A DNA stretch of 64,000 nt, from the NCBI RefSeq assembly GCF_040676675.1, contig NZ_JBFAPK010000009.1, positions 1 through 64,000 of the forward strand, written 5' to 3'. The notes beneath the pieces are model-generated. The model searched no databases, was not told the DNA's origin, and saw nothing but the letters and a program-made list of their open reading frames with translations. Every line of letters begins with the position of its first letter. Position 1 is the stretch's first letter. The stretch comes from JBFAPK01 sp040676675. GTDB taxonomy: Bacteria; Actinomycetota; Actinomycetes; Mycobacteriales; Micromonosporaceae. Positions 34,986-43,279 of this stretch are shown one piece after another. The translations under genes were made by a program, and so were the position numbers.

Positions 34986-36293
34986 TCACGGGCTGGTACA
35001 GGTGATGCCGCTCGGCGGGGTGGCGCCGTTGCCGGTGGCGGTGAAGCCGAAGGTGGTCGAGGCGTTCGCGCCGAGGGTGCCGTTGTAGGGGGCGTTCTTC
35101 ACGGTGACGTTGCCGGTGGTACCGGTGTTGGTGCCGTTCCAGACGCTGCTGATGGCCTGGCCGCTGGCCAGGGTCAGCCCCACGGTCCAGCCGGTGAGGG
35201 TGGTGGGCCCGTTGTTGGCCACGGTCACCTCACCCTGGAAGCCGCCGGGCCAGGTGTTGACCGCCCGGTAGGTGGCGGTGCAGGCGCCGGGCGCGCCGGT
35301 CGGCGGGGCCGTGGTCGGCGGCGCGCTGGTCGGCGGCGCCGAGGTGGGTGGTGCCGAGGTCGGCGGCGCGCTCGTCGGCGGGGTGGTCGGCTGGAACTGG
35401 CTGAAGAACCGCCAGATCTCGCCGGAGGTCCAGGTCCGGGAGTCGTTGGGGGTACCGGACCCGTCCACCGGGCTCGGGGTGTGGTCTCCGTCGAAGGCGG
35501 CCCACTGGACCGGGTATCCGGCGCGGCAACCCGAGTAGAGGGTGGTGATGTGCGTGAGGCTGCCCTGGCCCGGCTCGCGCGGGCTCTGCGCCGTGCAGCC
35601 GTTGTTCCGGACGAACGTGTCGCGCAGTGTCCGTCCCTGGGAGATGTTCAGGACGCTGTCGTGGGTGCCGTGGATTCCGAAGTACGCCACGGGTTGGGTG
35701 CCGCCGTTGCAGCCGCTGAGGTTGGCACCGGAGAGGACGGTGACCGCGCGCACCACGGTCGGTCGGGCGCAGGCGACCGCGTAGCTCATCGCGCCGCCGT
35801 AGCTCCAGCCCAGGGCGAAGCGCTGGCTGGTCTCGACGCACAGATCGTTCTCGACCTGCCGCTGGATGTCGTCGAAGAGGGTCAGGTCCCGGCCGTTGGG
35901 ATTGGCCCAGCCCGCGTCGATGCCCTGCGGCGCGATGAAGATCGTGCTGTTGCTCGACAGCGGCAGGAGCCCGTAGTAGCCGGCCGAGGCGACGTTGCTG
36001 GCCGAGCCGTTCAACCAGTGGAAGGCGAAGATCAGTCGGTACGGGTGATTCCGGTCGTAGTTGTCGGGGATCCTGAGGATGTAGGTCCGGTTCTGGCCGC
36101 CGCTCGATATGGATCGCGTGCCGCTGGTCAGGGTTGGCGCCCGGCCGCATCCAGCGGTCGTCGCGAGGGTGCCGCTGGTCCCGGCCACCGCGGTGCCATC
36201 GAGGCCGCCACTCAGCACCCCGGCCGTAGCCGTGGCCGTGACGAGCAGGGCCGCGGTCGTGATAGCGGCGAAGAGGTGTTTGTATCTCGACAT
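34986..36293 (-). CDS. secreted CE1-type esterase (feruloyl/PHB depolymerase-like) with CBM2
   Basis: The protein has 435 aa from ATG 36293. A Sec signal peptide (HLFAAITTAALLVTATATAG) is followed by an alpha/beta-hydrolase domain with nucleophile Ser in ALGWSYGGAMSY, an HG pair in IFAFHWLNGS, and a likely His in DGDHTPSP. A TSAPP-repeat linker follows, then a C-terminal CBM2 (CTATYRAVNTWPGGFQGEV ... GWTVGLTL). This fits an extracellular enzyme that cleaves ester side chains on plant cell-wall polysaccharide. A 24-bp inverted repeat lies 64 bp upstream. Confidence 0.9.
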   Translation of the reverse strand: MSRYKHLFAAITTAALLVTATATAGVLSGGLDGTAVAGTSGTLATTAGCGRAPTLTSGTRSISSGGQNRTYILRIPDNYDRNHPYRLIFAFHWLNGSASNVASAGYYGLLPLSSNSTIFIAPQGIDAGWANPNGRDLTLFDDIQRQVENDLCVETSQRFALGWSYGGAMSYAVACARPTVVRAVTVLSGANLSGCNGGTQPVAYFGIHGTHDSVLNISQGRTLRDTFVRNNGCTAQSPREPGQGSLTHITTLYSGCRAGYPVQWAAFDGDHTPSPVDGSGTPNDSRTWTSGEIWRFFSQFQPTTPPTSAPPTSAPPTSAPPTSAPPTTAPPTGAPGACTATYRAVNTWPGGFQGEVTVANNGPTTLTGWTVGLTLASGQAISSVWNGTNTGTTGNVTVKNAPYNGTLGANASTTFGFTATGNGATPPSGITCTSP

Positions 36294-36356
36294 CCCGGAC
36301 TCCTTTCTGTCTCGCCCAGTGGGCCGACACGGGCCACGCGGGTCCGGCCAGCGCCT

Positions 36357-36380
36357 GTCAATGTTCACCATAACATTGAC
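36357..36380. promoter_or_regulatory. inverted-repeat operator upstream of the CE1-CBM2 esterase
   Basis: GTCAATGTT-N6-AACATTGAC has perfect 9-bp arms in an otherwise AT-richer stretch, 64 bp upstream of the esterase ATG. It is a candidate site for a polysaccharide-responsive repressor. No regulator gene is adjacent. The rest of 36294-36712 holds no gene. Confidence 0.6.
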
Positions 36381-36712
36381 TATGCTCGATTGATTGCCGG
36401 CAAGTCCGTCCAGCCCGTCCAGTCTCGGGGGACGGCCGCCCCCAGCGCGGGGCACCGCGAGAGATCTGGCTGGTGTTCCGGTTCGGCTCCGCGCTCTCGC
36501 GTGGCGACCATCCCCATGGGGCGATGAGTGAAGACCGGCATCCGCACCGAACTGTGCTGCGTTAGCGATAACATCGGCCAATATCAACGCGCGCCGCCGC
36601 ACTCGACGGTGCGGCGTTCAGGTCACGAGCGCGGCCGGGAAACGCGGCGCGGCCCGGACCGGACCGGAGGCAGGGGCGTTCGGGGCCGACGGGCCGGTCG
36701 GACAATGGAAGC

Positions 36713-37438
36713 ATGGACACCGTCGCGGAGTTGACCATCGTCCGTCACGGGCAGAGTACGGCGAACGCGGCCTTCGCCGACGCACAGGCCCGTGGGCTCG
36801 CCGACCACGGCGTCACCGGGCGCGACGCCGACATCGAGCTGTCACCGCTGGGCTGGCAGCAGGCCACTCACCTCGGCCGGTGGCTCGCCACCCGGCCCGC
36901 GGGTCAACGTCCCGACCACATCGTCTGCTCCCCCTACGTGCGGGCCCGGCAGACCTGGACCCGGGTCGCGGAGACCGCCGCCGCGCAGGGCGTCAGCTAT
37001 CCGGAGGCCCGCGTCGACGACCGGCTCTGCGACCGGCTCATGGGTGACCTGGAGCTGATGACCCCCGCCATGATCGCCCAACGGTTTCCCGCCGAGGCGG
37101 CTCGCCTCGCCGCCGACGGCCCCTACGCCTACCTGCCGCCCGGCGGCGAGACGTTCGACGACGTCGCCGCCCGGGTACGCGCCGTGCTGGCCGACCTGAA
37201 CGCCCACCATCCCGGCGAGCGGGTGCTGATCGTGGCGCACGACGCGGTCGTGGTCACCGTACGGCACATCCTCGACGGGCTGCCGTTCACCGACCTCGAC
37301 GCGATCCTCGCGGCCACCCCGATCGCGAACACCTCGCTCACCCGCTACGTCCACGCCAACGGCCGCCTCGACCTGGTCGAGTTCGCCGTCACCCCGCACC
37401 TGACCGGCGCGGACGTGCCCGCCCACCCCGGCCGATAG
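36713..37438 (+). CDS. histidine phosphatase family protein
   Basis: The protein has 241 aa. The RHG motif in TIVRHGQSTANAAF is near residue 10, with a second His in VLIVAHDAVVVTVRHIL, as in phosphoglycerate-mutase-like phosphatases. ATG 36713. The substrate is unknown. It is convergent with the CGNR gene. Confidence 0.88.
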   Translation: MDTVAELTIVRHGQSTANAAFADAQARGLADHGVTGRDADIELSPLGWQQATHLGRWLATRPAGQRPDHIVCSPYVRARQTWTRVAETAAAQGVSYPEARVDDRLCDRLMGDLELMTPAMIAQRFPAEAARLAADGPYAYLPPGGETFDDVAARVRAVLADLNAHHPGERVLIVAHDAVVVTVRHILDGLPFTDLDAILAATPIANTSLTRYVHANGRLDLVEFAVTPHLTGADVPAHPGR

Positions 37439-37502
37439 CCCGCTTGCCCCACGTTCTCCGGGGCCCGTCCCCGGGCGCCAGGCGGCGGCACCCAGAGGGC
37501 CG

Positions 37503-38084
37503 TCATGCTCCGCTGTCGCGAGTTCCACGGGCGCGTGCCCGGTAGGCGGCCACGTTCGTTCGATTGCCGCACGACTCGTAGGAGTGCCAGCGCTGGGTAC
37601 GGCTGCGGGTCGTGTCGTAGAAGACGTGCGAGCACATCTCGTTAGCGCAGATGCGCACCCGTGACCAGGTGTTGTCCCGGACGAGTTCGGCGACGGTGAG
37701 CACGATCCGGCCGACGAGGGGATCTCCGGTGACCTGCCGCAGTCGCGGTTGCCCGTCCGGCGCGAAGGTCTGTTGGAAGGTGAGGTCGCTGGCGTGTTGC
37801 GTCAGCGCCGTCCACGATTGGGCGGTTTGCCCCGAGCTGCCGGCCGCCAGCACCGCCATGAGGTCGTCGCGCACGGCACGGACCCGCTCGACCCGGGCCG
37901 GGGTCAGCGTCTCCCGCACGTCGGGGTCGAACGGGGCGAGGATTGCGCCCGCCTGCCCGGTGTCGTCCAGGGTGTCCGGCAGTGTCGGCGTCGCGTGCGG
38001 CCGGGAGTTGAGCAGGTCCACGATCGCCGCGGCCGACGCGGGGATCCGCAGGTCGGCCGCGCTCGGGCGCTCGTACGTGGCCAT
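37503..38084 (-). CDS. ABATE/CGNR zinc-finger regulator-like protein
   Basis: The protein has 193 aa from ATG 38084. An N-terminal ABATE domain is followed by a C-terminal CGNR zinc finger (ICANEMCSHVFYD ... SYESCGNRTNVAAYR). Such proteins are thought to be stress-linked transcription regulators. It is divergent from the enoyl-reductase-like gene at 38211, separated by 126 AT-richer bp, so it may control that gene. Confidence 0.88.
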   Translation of the reverse strand: MATYERPSAADLRIPASAAAIVDLLNSRPHATPTLPDTLDDTGQAGAILAPFDPDVRETLTPARVERVRAVRDDLMAVLAAGSSGQTAQSWTALTQHASDLTFQQTFAPDGQPRLRQVTGDPLVGRIVLTVAELVRDNTWSRVRICANEMCSHVFYDTTRSRTQRWHSYESCGNRTNVAAYRARARGTRDSGA

Positions 38085-38210
38085 GGACCACACGGTACCG
38101 CGACATGGCCTAACTAACAAAGACCTTTACACATCCCCGATCGCGCGCTACAACCGTAATGGTCATAGCTTGATAGCCGATTACGGGACCTGTGCCAGAA
38201 GGAGCTCCCC

Positions 38211-39212
38211 ATGAGCCAGCTCATCCTCACCAAGGTCGGTGGCGACCTGAACGAGACCGTCACGCTCGCCCGCGATCCCGATCCCACCCTCGGCGCCGGG
38301 GACCTGCTCGTCGCGATCGAGGCCGCCCCTGTCAACCCCGCCGACCTGCTCTTCACCGCCGGCTGGTTCAGCGTTCAGCCGCAGGTCCCCGCGCAGCTCG
38401 GCGCCGAGGGTGTCGGCCGCGTGCTGCGGGCCGGGCCGCAGGCGGACCAGTCCCTGGTGGGGCGGCGGGTACTCATCCTGCCGACCTTCGTCCGGGGCAC
38501 CTGGGCGGAGCGGACGGTCGTGGCCGCCCGCGACGTCGTACCGATCTCGGAGCACGCCGACGCGCTGCAGCTCGCCATGCTCCCGGTCAATCCGGCGACC
38601 GCGTACGGCCTGCTGCACGACTACGCCGAGCTCAAGCCCGGCGACTGGATCGGCCTGACCCTGGCCAACTCGGCCGTCGGCCAGCACGTCATCACCCTCG
38701 CCAAGCGGGCGGGGCTGCACGTCCTGGCCGTGGTGCGCCGGGAGGACGCCGCCGAACAGGTGCGCGAGCACGGTGCCGACGTCGTCGTGCTCGACGGCGA
38801 GGGCCTGGGCGACCGGGCCGCCGCCGCGCTCGACGATCGCCGGCTACGGCTTCTCCTGGACGGTACCGGCGGCCCCCAGCACGTCGGCGAGTTGGTGCGT
38901 CTGGTCGAGGACGGCGGCAGTGTCGTGACGTTCGGCGCGATCACCGGGCAGGCCCCGGTCCTCCCGCTCGGTGACTTCATCTACCGCTCGATCTCGCTGC
39001 GCAGTTTCTTCATCCTCTCCTGGATCCGCGATACCCCGCGTGAGCGGCTGACCCGGATCTACGCTGAGCTCGCCGAGTTGGTCGAGCAGGGCGTGCTGAA
39101 GGCGAAGGTGGAGGCGACGTACCCGCTGGAGCGGTTCGCCGAGGCCCTGGCCCACGCGGGCCGCGAGCGGCGCTCGGGCAAGATCCTGTTCACCCCCGGG
39201 CAGGCTGCGTGA
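38211..39212 (+). CDS. zinc-independent MDR oxidoreductase (enoyl-reductase/quinone-reductase-like)
   Basis: The protein has 333 aa. The GroES-like N-terminal domain contains APVNPADLLFTAGWF, and the Rossmann domain follows (NSAVGQHVITLAKRAGLHVLAVVRRE). No catalytic-zinc ligands are seen, which fits 2-enoyl-thioester reductases or NADPH:quinone reductases. AAGGAG precedes ATG 38211. The alpha/beta hydrolase gene follows 61 bp downstream. Confidence 0.88.
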   Translation: MSQLILTKVGGDLNETVTLARDPDPTLGAGDLLVAIEAAPVNPADLLFTAGWFSVQPQVPAQLGAEGVGRVLRAGPQADQSLVGRRVLILPTFVRGTWAERTVVAARDVVPISEHADALQLAMLPVNPATAYGLLHDYAELKPGDWIGLTLANSAVGQHVITLAKRAGLHVLAVVRREDAAEQVREHGADVVVLDGEGLGDRAAAALDDRRLRLLLDGTGGPQHVGELVRLVEDGGSVVTFGAITGQAPVLPLGDFIYRSISLRSFFILSWIRDTPRERLTRIYAELAELVEQGVLKAKVEATYPLERFAEALAHAGRERRSGKILFTPGQAA

Positions 39213-39273
39213 CGCCGCGACCAACCGGGCCGGACCGAGCCCATGGCCATCGCACACGAGAAGGGGTAAGGCG

Positions 39274-40101
39274 TTGACGACCTCGTCGAGCACACCGATC
39301 CGGCCGCGAACCCGGCTCGTCGACGGCGTGCCGGTCCGCTACGCCGAGAGCGAGGAGCGGGGCGATTCCGCGCTCCTGCTGAGCCCGTGGCCGGAGAGCC
39401 TGTACGCCTTCGAGCCGACCTGGTCCCGGCTCGCCGAACGTACCCATCTGGTCGCGATCGACCTTCCGGGTTTCGGCCGGTCCGGACGCCGCGACGCGTG
39501 GTTGACCCCGCGGGCGATGGGCGACTTCGTCGTCCGCGTCGCCGACGAGTTCGGGCTCGACCGCCCGCACGTCGTCGGGCCCGACATCGGCACCTCGGCC
39601 TCGCTCTTCGCCGCGGCGACGCATCCGGGCCGGTTGCGAAGCCTCGTCGTCGGGAGCGGAGGTGCCGCCGTGCCGATCCAACTGGGCGGGGTGCTGCGGG
39701 ACTGGGTGCTGGCCCCCGACGTCGAGGCGTTCCGCACCGAGGGGCGGGACGTCGTCGAGGCGGTGCTTCCACATATCGAGGGGTATGCGATCCCCGACCA
39801 CGTCCGCGAGGACTACCTGTCCTCGTACGAGGGTGACCGGTTCTTCGCGTCGCTGCCCTACGTACGCAGCTATCCCGAGCAGCTACCGGTCCTCCGCGAC
39901 CTGCTGCCGGAGATCCGCACGCCCGTGCAGATCATCGCCGGACGGCACGACACGGCAGTACCGCTGGTCAACGCCGAGTACCTGCACGAGCGGCTGCCGA
40001 ACAGCAAACTCGACATCGTCGAGGCCGGGCACTTCACCTGGGAGTCCGCACCGGACGACTACGCCGCCATCGTCACCGCCTGGTGGACGGCCACGAGGTG
40101 A
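39274..40101 (+). CDS. alpha/beta hydrolase (epoxide hydrolase/dehalogenase-like)
   Basis: The protein has 275 aa from TTG 39274 (AGAAGGGG upstream). The nucleophile is Asp in the elbow VVGPDIGTSASLFA, the acid is in IAGRHDTAVP, and the His is in EAGHFTWE. An Asp nucleophile points to the epoxide hydrolase/haloalkane dehalogenase group rather than to an esterase. It is probably co-transcribed with the MDR gene. Confidence 0.85.
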   Translation: MTTSSSTPIRPRTRLVDGVPVRYAESEERGDSALLLSPWPESLYAFEPTWSRLAERTHLVAIDLPGFGRSGRRDAWLTPRAMGDFVVRVADEFGLDRPHVVGPDIGTSASLFAAATHPGRLRSLVVGSGGAAVPIQLGGVLRDWVLAPDVEAFRTEGRDVVEAVLPHIEGYAIPDHVREDYLSSYEGDRFFASLPYVRSYPEQLPVLRDLLPEIRTPVQIIAGRHDTAVPLVNAEYLHERLPNSKLDIVEAGHFTWESAPDDYAAIVTAWWTATR

Positions 40102-40145
40102 CCGGGTCGGCGACACCGCACTGATCCCGTACGGCACCGAAACCC

Positions 40146-40180
40146 GTGGGCGCCGGAACCTGCTCGGTTCCGGCGCCCAC
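40146..40180. terminator. bidirectional terminator hairpin
   Basis: A perfect 15-bp stem (GTGGGCGCCGGAACC / GGTTCCGGCGCCCAC) with a 5-nt TGCTC loop lies between two convergent genes, 45 bp past the hydrolase stop and 54 bp before the FAD-enzyme stop. Confidence 0.85.
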
Positions 40181-40233
40181 GCCGGCCGTGGCGCGGGTCG
40201 GCCGCCCGGCCCCGGGCTTCCCGTACCGGTACG

Positions 40234-41637
40234 TCAGGCCGCGTCGGTCACGCCGTCGCGCCGGCGGGCCCGCCGGTTGACGCGGAGCGCGCGCAGGATG
40301 GTCCCCGGGGACGCCAGGTGGCTCGGATGCCGCCGCATGTGGGTAACCCCGTCGAAGCGCCGGGCGATCACCGGGTCGACCACGGAGGCGGTCAGGATCT
40401 GATTGCCGATCCAGGAGGAGAGGCGGTAGCCGCGCGGGTAGGGACCGGGTACCGACGGCCGGGCCAGGTCGGCGGAGGTGGACATGCCCCAGGCGGCGTC
40501 CACGACGACCTTCTGCAGGGCGAAGAACTCGCGGGCCGGGCGGGCCAGGTCGGGCCGGGAGCCCAGGTACCTGGCGAGGCAGGAGGCGTGCAGGGTGGCC
40601 GAGGTCATCCCCTGGCCGTAGATGGGGTTGAACGACGAGACCGCGTCGCCGACGCTGACGAGCCGGGCCGGGAACCGGGTCAGCGCGGTGAAGTCCCGGC
40701 GCCGGCTGTCGGCCTGCCGGTAGGTCTTGACCTCGCCCAGCAACTCGCTCCCGGCCACCCGCTCGAACTCCGGCGTGAAGTCCTCCCGCAACCGGCGCAG
40801 GAATTCCTCGCTGCTGCGGCCGGGCCTGACCTCGCCGTACGCGCCGATCATCGCCATCCACCGGTCGCCCTCGACCGCGGTGAACATCGCACCGCCGATG
40901 TCCCCGGAGACCTTCGCCGTGGAGGTGGCGAGCACCGTGGCGATCTCCGGGCGGCTCTCGGCGCGCCGGAACATCGCCGTCGCGTAGTTGACGTTGATGA
41001 TCATCCGGGTCATCGGCGGTCGCTCCCAGCCGCCCTGCTCCAGCCAGTCGCCGAGCCGGCTGGACCGGCCCATCGCGTCCGCCACGAAGTCGGCGGGCTC
41101 GGCGCCGGGACCGTCCGCGGACTCGTACCGCACCGACGTGACGGCGTCGTCGCCGAAGTCGAGGCCGGTGACCCGGCCCGTGACCACCTTGACGTTGGGC
41201 AGCGCCAGCGTGCGCTCGCGGATGAGGCTCTCCAGGAACGGCCGGCTCGCGGAGAGAATGTCCACGTCCGAGCCCCGGACCTTGCGCCGCCCGTCCAGGT
41301 ACGAGCGGCGTACGTCCGGCGAGACGACGTACACGCCCCGGGCGATGGCCTGCTCGGAGAAGCCCGGATACCAGCGGTCGAGCTGGATCAGGCCGCCGGG
41401 CAGCAGCGCGTGTATCTGGGACCCCTGTGGTACACCGGCACGCGCCTCAGCGGTCGCGCCCAGGTCGTCCCGATCGATGATCACCACGCTCTCGGCGTGG
41501 TCTGCCAGCACCCTGGCCGCCAGCAGGCCGGCGACGCTACCGCCGAGCACGACGGCCCGGTCGAGGACGACGGCCGGTTTCGTACGGTCCTCGGCAGCAC
41601 CGATGCTGTCGAAGATGGCCGCGGCTGATCGTGGCAC
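40234..41637 (-). CDS. FAD-dependent monooxygenase-like oxidoreductase
   Basis: The protein has 467 aa from GTG 41637 behind GGGAGG. The N-terminal dinucleotide fold is VVLGGSVAGLLAARVLADHAESVVIIDRDDL (GxGxxG-like GGSVAG). The FAD-binding GD motif is RLVSVGDAVSSFNPIYGQGM, typical of group A flavoprotein hydroxylases and squalene-epoxidase-like enzymes. The substrate is unknown. In-frame sequence upstream of 41637 is not supported. Confidence 0.88.
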   Translation of the reverse strand: MPRSAAAIFDSIGAAEDRTKPAVVLDRAVVLGGSVAGLLAARVLADHAESVVIIDRDDLGATAEARAGVPQGSQIHALLPGGLIQLDRWYPGFSEQAIARGVYVVSPDVRRSYLDGRRKVRGSDVDILSASRPFLESLIRERTLALPNVKVVTGRVTGLDFGDDAVTSVRYESADGPGAEPADFVADAMGRSSRLGDWLEQGGWERPPMTRMIINVNYATAMFRRAESRPEIATVLATSTAKVSGDIGGAMFTAVEGDRWMAMIGAYGEVRPGRSSEEFLRRLREDFTPEFERVAGSELLGEVKTYRQADSRRRDFTALTRFPARLVSVGDAVSSFNPIYGQGMTSATLHASCLARYLGSRPDLARPAREFFALQKVVVDAAWGMSTSADLARPSVPGPYPRGYRLSSWIGNQILTASVVDPVIARRFDGVTHMRRHPSHLASPGTILRALRVNRRARRRDGVTDAA

Positions 41638-41741
41638 GCCAACCTCCCGAGGCTCGCCCCGTGTGCATTGGAGCACAGCATGCGAGCCTCGAACGATCGA
41701 CGCATCGGCACGGTTCGCTGATGTGACCCCCGTCGCGCGGC

Positions 41742-41819
41742 GGAGATCGCACCCTTTCGCCGCGGAGATCGCACCGTCGCGCCCCGGAGATCGCACCGCC
41801 TCGCCGTGGAGATCGCACC
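41742..41819. repeat. four-copy tandem repeat, 22-bp period
   Basis: GGAGATCGCACC occurs at 41742, 41764, 41786 and 41808, exactly 22 bp apart, with GC-rich variable spacers. It lies upstream of the FAD-oxidoreductase start, between that gene and the basic-protein gene. The spacing is two helical turns, so protein-binding iterons are possible. Confidence 0.85.
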
Positions 41820-41833
41820 GCCTCGCGGCTGGA

Positions 41834-42133
41834 TCAGCCCGAGCCGAGCCGCTTCCGGCCGCGCCCGACCTTCCGGCCGTTCCGTACGTTGATCTTCACG
41901 GCCTTGATGCCCCGGGTCGCCCGGCCCACGCTGCGCGTGGCGTGCCTACCGCCCCGCTCGATCTTGAGCGGTCGCTTGCGACCCGCCTTCCTCGCCTTGC
42001 GCCCGAGCAGGACCCCGACCTGGGCGGCGAACTCCTCGGCCCGCTGGGCGAACGACACCCGTCGCCGCTTCGTACGGTTCCGTACCCGCCTGAGTCGCTC
42101 ACTGATGCCGCGCGTCTGAGATCTCCGAACCAT
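41834..42133 (-). CDS. small, very basic protein, nucleic-acid-binding-like
   Basis: The protein has 99 aa from ATG 42133 with GGGGGAG upstream. Arg/Lys dominate both ends (RGISERLRRVRNRTKRRRV, GRKRPLKIERGGRHATRSVGRAT, NGRKVGRGRKRLG), with a short Ala-rich helix between. It looks histone-like in composition, but no family is recognised. Coding status is moderately certain. Confidence 0.5.
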   Translation of the reverse strand: MVRRSQTRGISERLRRVRNRTKRRRVSFAQRAEEFAAQVGVLLGRKARKAGRKRPLKIERGGRHATRSVGRATRGIKAVKINVRNGRKVGRGRKRLGSG

Positions 42134-42147
42134 CGTCACCACTCCCC

Positions 42148-42198
42148 CGAGCCACCGAGACCCCCGAGTCACCGAGACCCCGAGTCACCGAGATCCCC
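42148..42198. repeat. three-copy short direct repeat (16-17 bp)
   Basis: CGAG(C/T)CACCGAGA(C/T)CCC occurs three times in direct order just upstream of the basic-protein start. The repeats lie between that gene and the sigma-factor stop; function unknown. Confidence 0.7.
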
Positions 42199-42219
42199 GT
42201 CTTCCCGCAACCGGGCGGC

Positions 42220-43104
42220 TCAGTCGTCCAGAACCGCCAGATCGAGCTTCCGCAGCCGCTCGGGGTCGGCGAGCACGTCGATGGCGACGATCCTCCCGGC
42301 GGTGACCGTGAAGCCCATGACGGAGATCGGCCGCCCCTGAGCCACGACGACCACTCCGGCGAGCCCGTTGACCAGCACCGGACGGGCGAACGGGGCGAGC
42401 CGCCCGAAGGTGGCCGCCCGCTCCGCCACCGTCCGCGCGCCCCTGATCGTGACGGTCTGGTGGGCGAGGGTGGCGCCGCCGTCGGAGCGCAGTACCACGT
42501 CGGGGTCGAGCACGGCGACGAGCGCCTGGAGATCGCCGTCGCGGGTCGCGGCGAAGAACGCGTCGACGACCTCGCGCTGCCGGGCGCGGTCCGGGTCGGG
42601 CGTCGGTGCCTGGTCCCGTACCCGCCGGCGGGCGCGGCTGGCCAGTTGCCGGGTCGCCGCCGGCGAGCGGTCGACCAGCGGGGCGATCTCCTCGAACGGT
42701 ATGGCGAACATGTCGTGCAGCACGAACGCGAGCCGCTCGGCGGGCGCCAGCGAGTCGAGCACCACCAGCAGCGCCAGCCCGACCGAGTTGGCCAGCAGCG
42801 CCTCGTACTCGGGATCGGTGCCCGACTCGCGGCTGACGACCGGTTCCGGTATCCCTACGTCGAGCGGGTCCTCGCGGCGCCGCTCCCGCGAGCGCAGCAT
42901 GTTCAGGCAGACGCGTCCCACCAGGGTGGTCAGCCACGCGCCGAGATTCTCGATCTCGCCGATGTCGACGCGGCTGGCCCGCAGCCACGCCTCCTGGATG
43001 GCGTCGTCGGCCTCGCTCACCGAGCCGAGTATCCGGTACGCCACCGCCCGCAGGCGGCTCCGGTGCTCCTCGAACCGCTCCGCCAGCCGCTCGCGCTCGT
43101 CCAC
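42220..43104 (-). CDS. ECF41-like RNA polymerase sigma factor with SnoaL-like C-terminal domain
   Basis: The protein has 294 aa from GTG 43104. Region 2 is FEEHRSRLRAVAYRILGSVSEADDAIQEAWLR, and region 4 contains PLVDRSPAATRQLASRARRRVR. After residue ~165 a SnoaL/NTF2-like domain follows (QREVVDAFFAATRDGDLQALVAVLDPDVVLRSDGG), as in ECF41 sigma factors, where it acts in cis to modulate activity in place of an anti-sigma. It is divergent from the oxidoreductase at 43280, which is a likely target. Confidence 0.92.
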   Translation of the reverse strand: MDERERLAERFEEHRSRLRAVAYRILGSVSEADDAIQEAWLRASRVDIGEIENLGAWLTTLVGRVCLNMLRSRERRREDPLDVGIPEPVVSRESGTDPEYEALLANSVGLALLVVLDSLAPAERLAFVLHDMFAIPFEEIAPLVDRSPAATRQLASRARRRVRDQAPTPDPDRARQREVVDAFFAATRDGDLQALVAVLDPDVVLRSDGGATLAHQTVTIRGARTVAERAATFGRLAPFARPVLVNGLAGVVVVAQGRPISVMGFTVTAGRIVAIDVLADPERLRKLDLAVLDD

Positions 43105-43209
43105 GCCGCACCCCCGCGGAGCCGTTCGACCGTACGGGCGAGAGGGTAACCGGCACCATCGCGCCGCCTCGGGCCCCACCTCGACCGACGTGAATTGGTC
43201 ACTTCCGTC

Positions 43210-43229
43210 GTATTTGACGCGTCAAATAC
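43210..43229. promoter_or_regulatory. perfect 20-bp palindromic operator
   Basis: GTATTTGACGCGTCAAATAC is a perfect palindrome in the divergent region between the sigma factor and the F420/NAD(P)-type reductase. The related TTGACTCGTCAA follows at 43241-43252. The sites overlap a plausible -35 (TTTGAC) and -10 (TATTCT, 43236-43241) for the rightward gene. The binding protein is not encoded next to it. Confidence 0.75.
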
Positions 43230-43240
43230 CCGGAGTATTC

Positions 43241-43252
43241 TTGACTCGTCAA
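43241..43252. promoter_or_regulatory. second operator copy (TTGACTCGTCAA)
   Basis: This is an imperfect copy of the core TTGACGCGTCAA of the 43210 palindrome, 26 bp downstream (core start to core start) and 28 bp before the ATG of the next gene. A two-site repressor arrangement is likely. Confidence 0.6.
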
Positions 43253-43279
43253 GGACCTGGGGCAACGAGAGGGACAACC

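Noticed and set aside
33316..34989. 557-aa minus-strand open frame
   Set aside because: It is antisense to the T7SS-like trio and Arg/Gly/Pro-rich without motifs; a shadow of high-GC codon use on the other strand.
34738..35088. Small plus-strand frame after the T7SS-like gene
   Set aside because: It overlaps the CBM2-coding end of the esterase on the other strand and lacks protein-like composition.
41742..41819. Possible CRISPR array
   Set aside because: The repeats are 12 bp with 10-bp spacers, too short and too few for CRISPR, and no cas gene is present.
41481..41830. Short open frames reading MRSPRR repeats
   Set aside because: They come from translating the 22-bp tandem repeat; no ribosome site or conserved sequence is seen.
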